From the NCBI GenBank assembly GCA_012728755.1, contig JAAYEL010000066.1, positions 1-38,141 of the forward strand: 38,141 bases of DNA, given 5' to 3'. Both the position numbers and the translations under genes were made by a program. Every line of letters starts with the position of its first letter. Position 1 is the first letter of the stretch. Below are positions 6,219 through 14,417 of the stretch, in pieces. This DNA is from Tissierellia bacterium (lineage in GTDB: Bacteria > Bacillota > Clostridia > Tissierellales > Peptoniphilaceae). The notes under the pieces are model-generated. The model did not search any database. It was not told where the DNA came from and was given only the letters and a program-made list of their open reading frames with translations.

Positions 6219-7009
6219 CTGTAGAGTTTTCCATAAAATCTCCTTTTCGTTAAACTCTCGATTAAAAATCTTTCTAACTTTCAATGATGTCTTTATCTCT
6301 TTTGAAATATTTTTTGGTTAATTTTGGTTCCTGTGTTACTAACTTGCTACTTTTTGCTTAATTGTAACTATTTGAATCTTTTAGAACCTCCTACTGCTTA
6401 TGTTTCTAAATATATTAATGGAGGTATATTTGTTCAATTGAGCTATCGACAAAATCCCAAATCATTGAATGTTCGATACTTATTTAGATTTAACAATCTC
6501 TTTTCACCAATCAGATTAGCTTTTGGTATTCTATAAGTTGATATACAATTTATGTTGCTAATTGTTTTCAAATACTTATTTACAGCTTAATTTAAGTCTT
6601 TTCTATTCAGCTAAACTTTCGAACACATCTTCTTCTTAAGATATTACTCATCTACTGAGTCAATCTTTAACAAGATTACCATTTCTTTCAGCTTTATTAC
6701 TTTCTTTGATCAACTTAACTGTGATTACCTCTTAGTATTCTGTCAGCTATTTTTGTATCTAACAAGATCTTAATCTACCAAACACATAATCTATATTGAC
6801 CTTTTTCGTATCTATTAAAACACTTACTACCTAATTAATAAATACTTAAATCTCTCTAATCAATATCAAAACCATGATTACGTTTTCTTTTGGTATTTGT
6901 ATGATACCCACGGTTTTTTGACTTAAACATAAACTTTCAAATATTTTACTAATTATTAATTATTTTTAAAAAATCTCTTAATCGTTCACTTTAGTGCTTT
7001 TGCATTCTA
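6219..7009. other. About 790 bp with no intact gene, possibly a decayed minus-strand gene
   Basis: All frames are cut by frequent stops. The plus strand is strongly pyrimidine-rich, so the minus strand looks purine-rich like a coding strand, and a minus-strand terminator lies at its downstream end. On the minus strand AAGGAG precedes ATG 6234, but the frame is only seven codons. I could not match any piece to a known family. Confidence 0.4.
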
Positions 7010-7018
7010 TGATATAAT
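7010..7018 (+). promoter_or_regulatory. Extended -10 promoter of the nuclease/ATPase pair
   Basis: TGATATAAT (TATAAT 7013-7018 with TG two bases ahead) lies 17 bases before ATG 7035. No good -35 is seen. The same nonamer occurs before the nqr operon and within 14314-14322. Confidence 0.6.
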
Positions 7019-7034
7019 TTTCAAGAGGTGAATT

Positions 7035-8156
7035 ATGAGAAAAATTAAGATAATGCATATGGCAGATTTTCATATAGGATTAGATATTTCATTTCTAGGT
7101 AATCAATCAAGATTTCGAAAAGCTGAGGTTTTAGAAGGCTTTAGAAAAACTTGTTCTCTAGCAAATGAAAATAATATAGATATCATACTAATAGCGGGCG
7201 ACTTTCTTGAAAGTTCTACAATCGAACCAGCTTATATAGCTCAAGTTAAATCAATTTTAGAAAAAGTGAATGCAAAAGTTTTTATAGTGGCAGGAAATCA
7301 TGATTATATATCACTAAATTCTCCATATATGGACGAAGATTGGCCAGCCAATGTACATATATTTAAGAATTCTTGGATTGAAAAAGTAAAGTTGGATGAT
7401 TTGAATGTTGATGTTTTTGGAGCGTCATTTACTTCAACTTATCAAAGGGAAAGTTTCTTAGATAGCCACTATGAAATAGATGATAAGAAGATTAATATCA
7501 TGGTGCTTCATGGAGACAATACTGAAGATAGCCTATATAATCCTATGGGCATATCAAAAATTAAAGATTCAAAAATGAGATATATCGCCCTTGGACATAT
7601 TCATAAAAAACCTGATTTGGGTATGATTGGCCAAACGTATTTTTCATATGCAGGCTCTCCAGTTGGACAAAGCTTCAATGAACTAGGCGAAAGAAGCGTT
7701 ATGATTATCGAGATAGATCAAGATCATACTAGTTTAAGTGAGATGACAATAAATTCAAAAGCATTTTACAGGGAAAAAATTAATGTAAGTAAGATGACAT
7801 CTTCAAAAGAAGCATATGACTTAATCATTCAGTTGATTAGCAAAAAATATGGAAATTATCAAGATAACTATTATCAAATCATACTTGAAGGTGAAATAGA
7901 AGAAGGGATATATTTTGATTTTGATGTGATAGAACAACTACTAGGAAACCTAAGGTATGTTAAAGTGATTGATGAAACTAAGGTTAAGTTAAACTATGAT
8001 AGGGTTAGAAAAGAACAGTCTCTTAAGGGGATTTTTGTAGATAAGATGCTAAATCTGATAGAAGATGCTAAGTATAGTGAGGATGAAGAAAAAGTCTTGA
8101 TATATGAAAGGGCATTTGAGCTTGGATTAAGGGCATTAGAAGGATATAGGATATGA
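7035..8156 (+). CDS. YhaO/SbcD-like metallophosphoesterase (DNA repair exonuclease)
   Basis: A 373-residue calcineurin-like phosphoesterase of the Mre11/SbcD/YhaO type. All metal-site motifs are present: D11-x-H13 in MADFHIG, GD at 55-56 (AGDFLES), GNHD at 87-90, H159 in VLHGD, and GHIH at 187-190. The C-terminal 130 residues are the capping and partner-binding region. Proteins of this family form a manganese-dependent nuclease with an SMC-like ATPase and process DNA ends. ATG 7035 is preceded by AGAGGTG. The gene overlaps the ATPase gene by four bases (ATGA), so the two subunits are translationally coupled, which supports a complex. Confidence 0.88.
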   Translation: MRKIKIMHMADFHIGLDISFLGNQSRFRKAEVLEGFRKTCSLANENNIDIILIAGDFLESSTIEPAYIAQVKSILEKVNAKVFIVAGNHDYISLNSPYMDEDWPANVHIFKNSWIEKVKLDDLNVDVFGASFTSTYQRESFLDSHYEIDDKKINIMVLHGDNTEDSLYNPMGISKIKDSKMRYIALGHIHKKPDLGMIGQTYFSYAGSPVGQSFNELGERSVMIIEIDQDHTSLSEMTINSKAFYREKINVSKMTSSKEAYDLIIQLISKKYGNYQDNYYQIILEGEIEEGIYFDFDVIEQLLGNLRYVKVIDETKVKLNYDRVRKEQSLKGIFVDKMLNLIEDAKYSEDEEKVLIYERAFELGLRALEGYRI

Positions 8157-10255
8157 AAATAAAGCAAATACACATAGATGATTTTGGAAAATTTAGTAAT
8201 TTCGATTTGCATTTAGATGAGGGGCTAAATGTGATTTATGGTGAAAATGAATCAGGAAAATCGACTTTAATGAATTTCATATTGATGATGTTTTATGGTA
8301 CTAGCTCTAGAAAAAAGGGGATATCGGACAATTTAAGAATTAAATATAAGCCATGGAATTCAAGAGAAATGAAAGGTTATATTATCTTTGATTTTGAGGG
8401 TGTGAGTTATCGTTTAGAAAGGACATTTGCTCAGACAAATAATAAGGATGTAGTTAAATTGATTGATAATGCAACTGGAACTAGGATCCCAGTGTTAAAT
8501 GAATTGGCTCCAGGCGAGCATTTTTTTGGTATGAGTCAAGAAGCATTCACTAAATCATTGTTTATAGATTCAGAGGATTTGAGCTTTTCATCGACAAACG
8601 CAAATGATATAACTCAAAAATTAAGAAATATGATATCTACTTCTGATGAAGAAGTATCTATAGAAAATAGCATCAGGCTTCTTGAAGAAAAGCAATTTTT
8701 ATTGAAAACGAAAAGAGGCGATAAGGGGCTATTAATCGATACTCAAGCTAGGATTGATGAACTTAGAAGTGAATTAAGTAAGGCCAAATCAGATGAAATG
8801 GAAAAACTTTCATTACAAAATGACATCATTGAATTAGAAAGTGCTTTAGAAATTGAAAAATTGCGTAAGCATAATCATACTTTAGAGCGCGAGATTGAAA
8901 GAGTAAAAACTGCGAATGATAGAAATGATGAGAGAAAACTTCTTGAAAAAAAACTCGGTGAATATGATGAAAAGAAAAGTTTCTTAACAGGACTATTACG
9001 AGCAAATGAATTTTATTTGGAGGAGAGCAGTTCAAATCTTGAAGGGAAGAAAACTGAAAAATCAAAAATCATTGCACAGATAGATATGATTAATAGTAAG
9101 ATTTATGCAAAAGAAAAATCTTCAATTACAGCCAAGAGAACTCATAGTCTTACTAAACAAGGATTCTTATTTAGCTCTATTCTACTAGGTATATTAGGTA
9201 TTATCTTGCTATTATTGAAGTCCTCAACGATTATGATTTCTGTATCTTTAGTATTAGCTTTGGCTTGCTTATTGATTTATATCTATCTAAAAAGGATGAC
9301 ATTTAAAGATACGTATAACGATGATATAGATAATCCAAATGATTTATTAGATATAAAGAAGCAAGAATACAGCATCCTAATTGATGATATATCTATTTTA
9401 GAGAAAAGGATTCAAGATGTTAAGCTTCAATCTATTGAATATAAGCTTGAGTTAAATAATCTAGAAGAAAATAATAGAGATAGAAAAGAAGCTCTTGAAA
9501 ATATTAGAAAAGATAGATCTGCGATAGCTCTTAATCCTAAGATTATTGAGAATAACCAAAAGCAATTGGATAGACTTAAGGCTGAAGTAGAAGAAAAGGA
9601 AGTTAAACATATTCAAAAATTTGGTAGATATGATTACTTTGAGACCTTCGATGATGAACAAGATAGGCTTATAAAGATTACTAGCGAATATGAAAGAAAA
9701 AAAGCCTATGCTAACGAAAGATTCAAAAATAGCAGATATGTTGATGAGATTAATGCAAAGATTAATAACCAGACAAAGGTTCTTTTAGATTACCAAAACG
9801 AATATGAATCGATAAAGGTTGCCGTTGATCAATTGAAAAAATCAAGCCATTCATTAATGAGAGATTTTAATCCTATTCTCAATAAGAAAACACAGGAAGT
9901 TTTTTCAAGATTGACAGGAGGTAGATACGAAAAAGTGATGGTATCATCCGAATTTGGTATCAGTTTTGAAGATCAAGACAGAAATGAAATCAAAGAATGG
10001 GACTTTTTAAGTTCTGGAGCAAAGGATCAAGCTTATATAGCGCTAAAAATCGCATTGGCATTACTGATCAATACCATGAAAGATCCAATACTATTTTTGG
10101 ATGATATTTTTGTGAAATTCGATGAGAGTAGAGCAAAAGAGGGCTTGGATTTTCTTTTAGATTTACAAAAAGACTTTTCTCAGATAATTCTTTTTACATG
10201 TCATAAAAGAATTTTTGATATGGTAAATGATGCAACTAATAAAATATCTTTATAA
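8153..10255 (+). CDS. YhaN/Rad50-like SMC-type AAA ATPase
   Basis: 700 residues. Walker A is GENESGKST at 30-38 after the FGKF motif. Long coiled-coil stretches lie at about 180-310 and 400-570, separated by two hydrophobic helices around 340-382 (FLFSSILLGILGIILLL and ISVSLVLALACLLIYIYL), a feature of YhaN-type proteins. Near the C-terminus are the ABC-like signature LSSGAKDQAY, Walker B ILFLDDIFVKFD and a final switch histidine in FTCHKR. At 700 residues it is clearly shorter than typical YhaN or Rad50, mainly through shorter coiled coils. It should act with the upstream nuclease in DNA-end processing, perhaps near the membrane. Function is inferred from the pair. Confidence 0.85.
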   Translation: MKIKQIHIDDFGKFSNFDLHLDEGLNVIYGENESGKSTLMNFILMMFYGTSSRKKGISDNLRIKYKPWNSREMKGYIIFDFEGVSYRLERTFAQTNNKDVVKLIDNATGTRIPVLNELAPGEHFFGMSQEAFTKSLFIDSEDLSFSSTNANDITQKLRNMISTSDEEVSIENSIRLLEEKQFLLKTKRGDKGLLIDTQARIDELRSELSKAKSDEMEKLSLQNDIIELESALEIEKLRKHNHTLEREIERVKTANDRNDERKLLEKKLGEYDEKKSFLTGLLRANEFYLEESSSNLEGKKTEKSKIIAQIDMINSKIYAKEKSSITAKRTHSLTKQGFLFSSILLGILGIILLLLKSSTIMISVSLVLALACLLIYIYLKRMTFKDTYNDDIDNPNDLLDIKKQEYSILIDDISILEKRIQDVKLQSIEYKLELNNLEENNRDRKEALENIRKDRSAIALNPKIIENNQKQLDRLKAEVEEKEVKHIQKFGRYDYFETFDDEQDRLIKITSEYERKKAYANERFKNSRYVDEINAKINNQTKVLLDYQNEYESIKVAVDQLKKSSHSLMRDFNPILNKKTQEVFSRLTGGRYEKVMVSSEFGISFEDQDRNEIKEWDFLSSGAKDQAYIALKIALALLINTMKDPILFLDDIFVKFDESRAKEGLDFLLDLQKDFSQIILFTCHKRIFDMVNDATNKISL

Positions 10256-10291
10256 TTAATACAAATATGCATGAATTATTATAACGTTTTT

Positions 10292-10319
10292 TTGTTTAAG
10301 TTATATTTCGTGATATAAT
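10292..10319 (+). promoter_or_regulatory. Promoter of the nqr operon
   Basis: TTGTTT (10292-10297) and TATAAT (10314-10319) have a 16-base spacer. The -10 is extended (TGATATAAT, 10311-10319). A leader of about 23 bases precedes ATG 10349. Confidence 0.65.
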
Positions 10320-10348
10320 AATGTTTATAAAAGATGGGGGTGATAATT

Positions 10349-11338
10349 ATGTTTTCATTTTTTGATAAAGTTATGAATAAGCAAAAAATGATGCGTACTG
10401 TATTGCTTGCTGCTTTGCCAATTCTTTTATTTTCTACATATTTATTTGGACTAAAAACACTTGTATTAACGCTATTTAACATAGTAATAGCGGTGTTAGT
10501 CGAGTATATTTGTGAGACGAAAATATATAAAAGAAAGAAAGTATCTGAGGCAGTTGTAGTTACGGCTGTTTTATATAGTATGACACTACCAGTGTCAATT
10601 CCATTTTGGATTTCGGCAATAGGTATAGCATTTGCAGTATTTTTTGGTAAGATGGTTTTTGGTGGATTTGGAAAAAATGTATTCAATCCAGCACTAGTAG
10701 GAAGAGCGTTTATTTATGTAAACTTTCCACAACCATTAACAATTTATTGGAACGAAGCAAGTTTTGGTGGACTAGGTGGATTTACAAAGTGGATCACACC
10801 AACGATTGACTCAGCAACTTCAGCAACACCTATGTTAGCTTTTAGAAACGCTGGTCAACAAACAGGGATATTAGATTTATTTATTGGTAATATTTCAGGA
10901 TCTATTGGTGAGACATCAGCACTATTGATTCTATTAGCAGCTATTTATTTAGTGTATAAGAAAGTAGCTTCATGGGAGATTATGGTTTCTTCAGTAGTAG
11001 GTTTTGCTGGATTGACAGTTATCTTTAATTTTATGGGAATCGACAGTGTATTACCTGTATTAAAAGGTCTATTATCTGGTGGTTTCTTATTTGGTGCGGT
11101 ATTTATGGCAACAGATCCTATTTCTGCTCCAAAGACAAGTTTTGCTAAATGGTTCTATGGTATTCTGATAGGAATAGTTGTAGTAATTATTAGAGGATTT
11201 GCACTATTCTCAGGCGGTATGATGTTTGCTATCTTGATAGGAAATACATTTGCACCAATTGTAGACTATGTGGTAAATAAGAATAAAAAGAAAAAAAGAG
11301 AACAAGCTAAATTAGCGAAAACTCAGGAGGTAGCATAA
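10349..11338 (+). CDS. nqrB: Na+-translocating NADH dehydrogenase/Rnf-type subunit B/D
   Basis: 329 residues from ATG 10349, which follows GGGGGTGA; the ATG at 10334 lies inside that site and is not the start. It is a polytopic membrane subunit with conserved segments GKMVFGGFGKNVFNPALVGRA (100-120), FIGNISGSIGE and MATDPISAPKTS. The covalent-FMN motif is TSAT at 157-160 (family norm SGAT), with Thr160 as the expected flavin site. Vibrio-type NqrB is about 410 residues. This protein lacks the N-terminal extension of roughly 50 residues and an internal insert, so its length is nearer RnfD. Neighbours resemble Nqr more than Rnf. It begins a six-gene operon with one-base TAATG overlaps. Confidence 0.85.
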   Translation: MFSFFDKVMNKQKMMRTVLLAALPILLFSTYLFGLKTLVLTLFNIVIAVLVEYICETKIYKRKKVSEAVVVTAVLYSMTLPVSIPFWISAIGIAFAVFFGKMVFGGFGKNVFNPALVGRAFIYVNFPQPLTIYWNEASFGGLGGFTKWITPTIDSATSATPMLAFRNAGQQTGILDLFIGNISGSIGETSALLILLAAIYLVYKKVASWEIMVSSVVGFAGLTVIFNFMGIDSVLPVLKGLLSGGFLFGAVFMATDPISAPKTSFAKWFYGILIGIVVVIIRGFALFSGGMMFAILIGNTFAPIVDYVVNKNKKKKREQAKLAKTQEVA

Positions 11339-11949
11339 TGGCTAAGAAAAAATCTATGCTTTATCCTACTCTGTTTATGTTGGTTTTATCTGTTGTATTA
11401 ACAGCTGCATTAGCAGCACTTAACGCATTTACAAAACCAATAGTTGAATTTAACTCAGATATTGAACTTAAACAAAAAATTCTATATGTATTTAATATAG
11501 ATACTCCAAGCTCTGATGCAGAAGTAATAGATAAGACATTTAAAGATAATGTTACTGAGGAAGAGTTTAATGGCAAAAAGGTTTATGTTCAAAATGAAGA
11601 AGGTAATGTCAAAGCATATGCAGTTCCTTTTGATGGTCCTGGTCTTTGGGGAGGCATTGAAGGTTACATAGGAGTGACACAAGATTTAAGCAAGGTAACG
11701 GGAGTTGACTTCATCAAACAAGAAGAAACACCAGGTTTAGGTGGTAGAATCGAAGAAGCTCCTTACAAAGAACAATTTAGAGATTTAGATATCTCAAAGA
11801 TAGAAAACAATAGCCCGATTATAAATAGACCAGCTAATGGTGGAAACGTTGATGCTATATCTGGAGCAACTCAAACATCTACATTTGTCATGAATATGAT
11901 CAATGAAGATTTAATGGAGTTTATTGGAAGTAAGAAAGGAGCGAACTAA
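11338..11949 (+). CDS. nqrC: Nqr/Rnf FMN-binding subunit C/G
   Basis: 203 residues. A single N-terminal membrane helix (about 8-32) is followed by an extracytoplasmic FMN-binding domain. Diagnostic segments are GPGLWGGIEGYIGV (Nqr-like), ETPGLGGRIEE with the downstream QFRD, and the C-terminal SGATQT at 175-180, whose Thr carries FMN by a phosphoester bond. It passes electrons inside the Na+-pumping complex. Its start overlaps the nqrB stop in TAATG, and its own stop overlaps nqrD in the same way. The GLWG motif favours NqrC over RnfG, though length (about 200) is nearer RnfG. Confidence 0.87.
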   Translation: MAKKKSMLYPTLFMLVLSVVLTAALAALNAFTKPIVEFNSDIELKQKILYVFNIDTPSSDAEVIDKTFKDNVTEEEFNGKKVYVQNEEGNVKAYAVPFDGPGLWGGIEGYIGVTQDLSKVTGVDFIKQEETPGLGGRIEEAPYKEQFRDLDISKIENNSPIINRPANGGNVDAISGATQTSTFVMNMINEDLMEFIGSKKGAN

Positions 11950-12557
11950 TGAAAAAATATATGAAAATCATTAAAGATGGGATTATATTTGACAATCCTG
12001 TTCTTATTCAAGTAATTGGTATTTGTTCAGCACTAGCTGTTACAAACTCTATGTTGAATTCACTAATAATGGGTTTAGCTCTTGTTTTTACAACTGCTTT
12101 TTCATCATTACTAATATCGCTTTTGAAAGATATCACGCCAAAACATATTAGAATGGTAGTACAAGTATTTATAATTTCGTTTTTCGTAATTATCGTAGAT
12201 TTGTTTTTAAGAGCATTTATGCCAGAAATGAGTAAGACTCTAGGCGCATATGTTGGTCTTATCATAACAAACTGTATCATAATGGGTAGAGCGGAAGGTT
12301 TTGCTATATCAAATCCTCCGATAGCTTCTTTCGTAGATGGAGCTGCTGCTGGTGTTGGATATACATTAGTATTATTATCAGTAGCATTTTTCAGAGAGAT
12401 TCTTGGATTTGGAAGTATATTTGGTATAAACATCATGCCAGCAGGATTTGTTCCATGGACTATGATGGTAATGCCTCCAGGAGCGTTTTTCATTTTACCT
12501 ATAATCATGTGGATTGTATATAACGTAGTTGTTAAAAAGAAAGAGGGTGCTAAATAA
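11949..12557 (+). CDS. nqrD: Nqr subunit D (membrane)
   Basis: A 202-residue six-helix membrane protein. NPVLIQVIGICSALAVTNS near the N-terminus and GLIITNCIIMGRAEGFA in the middle are NqrD/RnfE hallmarks; the conserved cysteines in GICSA and TNCI would hold the intramembrane iron centre shared with NqrE. GFGSIFGI near the end matches the family loop. It forms the pseudo-symmetric D/E pair with the next gene, through which electrons cross the membrane. One-base TAATG overlaps on both sides indicate tightly coupled translation. Confidence 0.9.
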   Translation: MKKYMKIIKDGIIFDNPVLIQVIGICSALAVTNSMLNSLIMGLALVFTTAFSSLLISLLKDITPKHIRMVVQVFIISFFVIIVDLFLRAFMPEMSKTLGAYVGLIITNCIIMGRAEGFAISNPPIASFVDGAAAGVGYTLVLLSVAFFREILGFGSIFGINIMPAGFVPWTMMVMPPGAFFILPIIMWIVYNVVVKKKEGAK

Positions 12558-13141
12558 TGGGAATTAATCCAATCGTAATATTTTTTGCTTCAATATTTAC
12601 AAGTAATATGATATTTAGTAACTTCTTAGGTATGTGTTCGTTTATCGCTGTTAGTAAAGAAGTAGAGACAGCTACTGGACTAGGTATCGCAGTTACATTT
12701 GTACTATCTATTACGACAATTTTGAATTACTTTATTTATAAGTTGATGATTTACTTTAATATCGAATACTTAAGATACATAATATTTATTATAGTAATTG
12801 CAGCATTCGTTCAAGTATTAGAGATGATTTTAGAAAGATATGTCCCAAATCTATACTATGCTTTGGGTATTTTCCTTCCTCTAATTACTGTAAACTGTGC
12901 CATCCTAGGTGTTTCTTTATTTATGGTAATCAGAGAATATAACTTCCTACAAACTGTAGGATTTGGTATTGGTTCAGGTTTAGGTTGGGCATTAGCTATT
13001 ATCTCAATGGCTGGTATTAGATCAAGAATCAATGAAAACAATTTGCCTGAAGGTTTAAGAGGAGCTCCAATTACTCTTATCATCACTGGTATCATGGCGA
13101 TGGCCTTTATCGGTTTTTCAGGTATCGTTCAAATATCATAG
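12557..13141 (+). CDS. nqrE: Nqr subunit E (membrane)
   Basis: A 194-residue six-helix protein homologous to NqrE/RnfA. Key segments: NFLGMCSFIAVSKEVETATGLG (cysteine of the intramembrane iron site), LRYIIFIIVIAAFVQVLEM and LGIFLPLITVNCAILGVSL (second cysteine). The LERYVPNLYYALGIFLPL region is closer to NqrE than to RnfA. It pairs with NqrD. The gene begins in a TAATG overlap with nqrD and is followed nine bases later by nqrF1. Confidence 0.9.
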   Translation: MGINPIVIFFASIFTSNMIFSNFLGMCSFIAVSKEVETATGLGIAVTFVLSITTILNYFIYKLMIYFNIEYLRYIIFIIVIAAFVQVLEMILERYVPNLYYALGIFLPLITVNCAILGVSLFMVIREYNFLQTVGFGIGSGLGWALAIISMAGIRSRINENNLPEGLRGAPITLIITGIMAMAFIGFSGIVQIS

Positions 13142-13150
13142 GAGATAAGC

Positions 13151-13573
13151 ATGGAACAGATAATTACTACAACATTAGTCGTTACAGCAATCTCAGTGGT
13201 ATTTGCTATCATACTTACTGTAGCAGATAAGTTTATTGCTGATTATGGCGAAGTAAAATTAATCATAAATAATGACAAGGAGTTCGTTATTGATGGAGGT
13301 AATACTCTATTGAGCTCGTTGACAGAACAAAAGATTTTTATACCATCAGCTTGTGGTGGTAAGGGATCTTGTGGATATTGTAAATGTAAGGTTACTGAAG
13401 GTGGTGGTCCAGTATTAGCTACTGAAAAACCATGGCTTTCAGAAGATGAACTTGCATCTAATGTTAGACTTTCATGCCAAGTGAAGGTTAAAGAAGACAT
13501 CAAGATAAGTATTCCAGAAGAGTTATTTAATGTTAAGGATATCATACTAAATTGGTTGAGAAGATTCCTATGA
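13151..13573 (+). CDS. nqrF: NqrF N-terminal part as separate protein: membrane-anchored 2Fe-2S ferredoxin
   Basis: 140 residues. An N-terminal membrane helix (4-24) is followed by a plant-type ferredoxin domain. Cluster ligands are C68, C74, C77 and C109 (SACGGKGSCGYCKCK and RLSCQ). IPEELFNVK aligns with the NqrF linker to the flavin domain, but the frame then ends with NWLRRFL and a stop at 13571-13573. In ordinary NqrF the same chain continues into the FAD/NADH domain. Here that domain is the next gene, in the -1 frame, with stop and start overlapping as ATGA. AGGAGA lies before ATG 13151. The shift reads as a lost base in the A-run near 13549, or a true gene fission. Confidence 0.86.
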   Translation: MEQIITTTLVVTAISVVFAIILTVADKFIADYGEVKLIINNDKEFVIDGGNTLLSSLTEQKIFIPSACGGKGSCGYCKCKVTEGGGPVLATEKPWLSEDELASNVRLSCQVKVKEDIKISIPEELFNVKDIILNWLRRFL

Positions 13574-14265
13574 CTGATACCATCGTAAAAGTAAGATTTG
13601 AATTGCCTGAAGGAGAATCTATCAATTTCAAACCTGGTCAATTTGTACAAATCATTACAAAGCCTTACAAGGGGGGAGATGATTTTGATGGACATGATGA
13701 AGCTGTTATGAGAGCTTATTCTGTGGCTTCTTCAATCAAAGATGAAAAACATATTGAGTTACTAATAGGATATACAAAGGGGATAGCATCTACTTATGTA
13801 CATAAGATACTAAATGTAGGTGATGAAGTGACAATCACAGGACCTTTTGGAGATTTCTTCTACAAAGATGACACTAATGAAGAAATCGTGCTTGTAGCTG
13901 CAGGTACTGGTTTTGCGCCTATTAGGTCAATTCTTTTCCATATGCTTGATAATGACATTAAGAAAAAGACAAGATTTTACTTTGGTGCAAAAACACAAAG
14001 TGATTTATTCTTACTAGATGAACTTAAGATGTTTGAAGAAAAACTACATGATTTCAAATTTATGCCAACTCTTTCTAGAGTTTCTGAAGAAGAGGCTTGG
14101 GCAGGAGATAGAGGTCGTGTTAATAAGTCTATAGACACATATGTCCAAGATGACATTACTTATTCAGCATATCTATGTGGTAACCCTATGATGATTGAAG
14201 GTATAGTTAAGTCGCTTGTAGCTAAGAATGTATTAGAAGAATATATTTTCTTTGATGAATTCTAA
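13570..14265 (+). CDS. nqrF: NqrF C-terminal part as separate protein: FAD/NADH reductase
   Basis: 231 residues from ATG 13570, whose bases overlap the preceding TGA (ATGA); a TTG at 13552 is the alternative start. The FNR-like fold shows RAYSVAS for FAD binding, GPFGDFF, the NAD(P)H-binding VAAGTGFAPIRS, and CGNPMM. It ends in the aromatic FFDEF. It would oxidise NADH and feed the ferredoxin part. The junction PEELFNVK...VEKIPMTDTIVKVRFELP aligns with intact NqrF without length change if one base is restored. This is the last gene of the operon, and a terminator-like inverted repeat follows. Confidence 0.87.
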   Translation: MTDTIVKVRFELPEGESINFKPGQFVQIITKPYKGGDDFDGHDEAVMRAYSVASSIKDEKHIELLIGYTKGIASTYVHKILNVGDEVTITGPFGDFFYKDDTNEEIVLVAAGTGFAPIRSILFHMLDNDIKKKTRFYFGAKTQSDLFLLDELKMFEEKLHDFKFMPTLSRVSEEEAWAGDRGRVNKSIDTYVQDDITYSAYLCGNPMMIEGIVKSLVAKNVLEEYIFFDEF

Positions 14266-14284
14266 TATAAACTGAATTATTTAT

Positions 14285-14369
14285 ATGAAATACGTATACT
14301 ATTTTGTTTAAAATGATATAATATTTTTAATAATGTTATCATTTAGATAGATACGTATTTCATTTTTTT
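14285..14369 (+). terminator. Terminator-like long inverted repeat after nqrF
   Basis: ATGAAATACGTAT (14285-14297) and ATACGTATTTCAT (14351-14363) are perfect 13-bp arms followed by a run of seven T. Inside are further arms AAATGATA (14311-14318) and TATCATTT (14337-14344). The 53-nt loop contains a TGATATAAT promoter element. Confidence 0.6.
14314..14322 (+). promoter_or_regulatory. Extended -10 element nested in the terminator loop
   Basis: TGATATAAT (TATAAT at 14317-14322) would start transcription near 14329, between the two arms, giving a leader of about 90 nt for the dehydratase gene at 14418. No good -35 is evident. Confidence 0.5.
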
Positions 14370-14417
14370 GTATTTACGGTTATAAAATAATGAAGTTAAG
14401 AAAGAAAGAGGATTTAT

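Noticed and set aside
6211..6234. Seven-codon leader peptide on the minus strand with a good ribosome site
   Set aside because: It sits in decayed sequence immediately before a terminator, with no downstream gene that it could plausibly regulate.
12008..12508. 166-residue minus-strand frame opposite nqrD
   Set aside because: It is a mirror of the strongly conserved nqrD frame, with no ribosome site or recognisable domain.
13540..13573. Programmed -1 ribosomal frameshift in nqrF
   Set aside because: There is no X-XXY-YYZ slippery heptamer or obvious downstream stimulatory stem, and the ATGA overlap explains expression of the second part.
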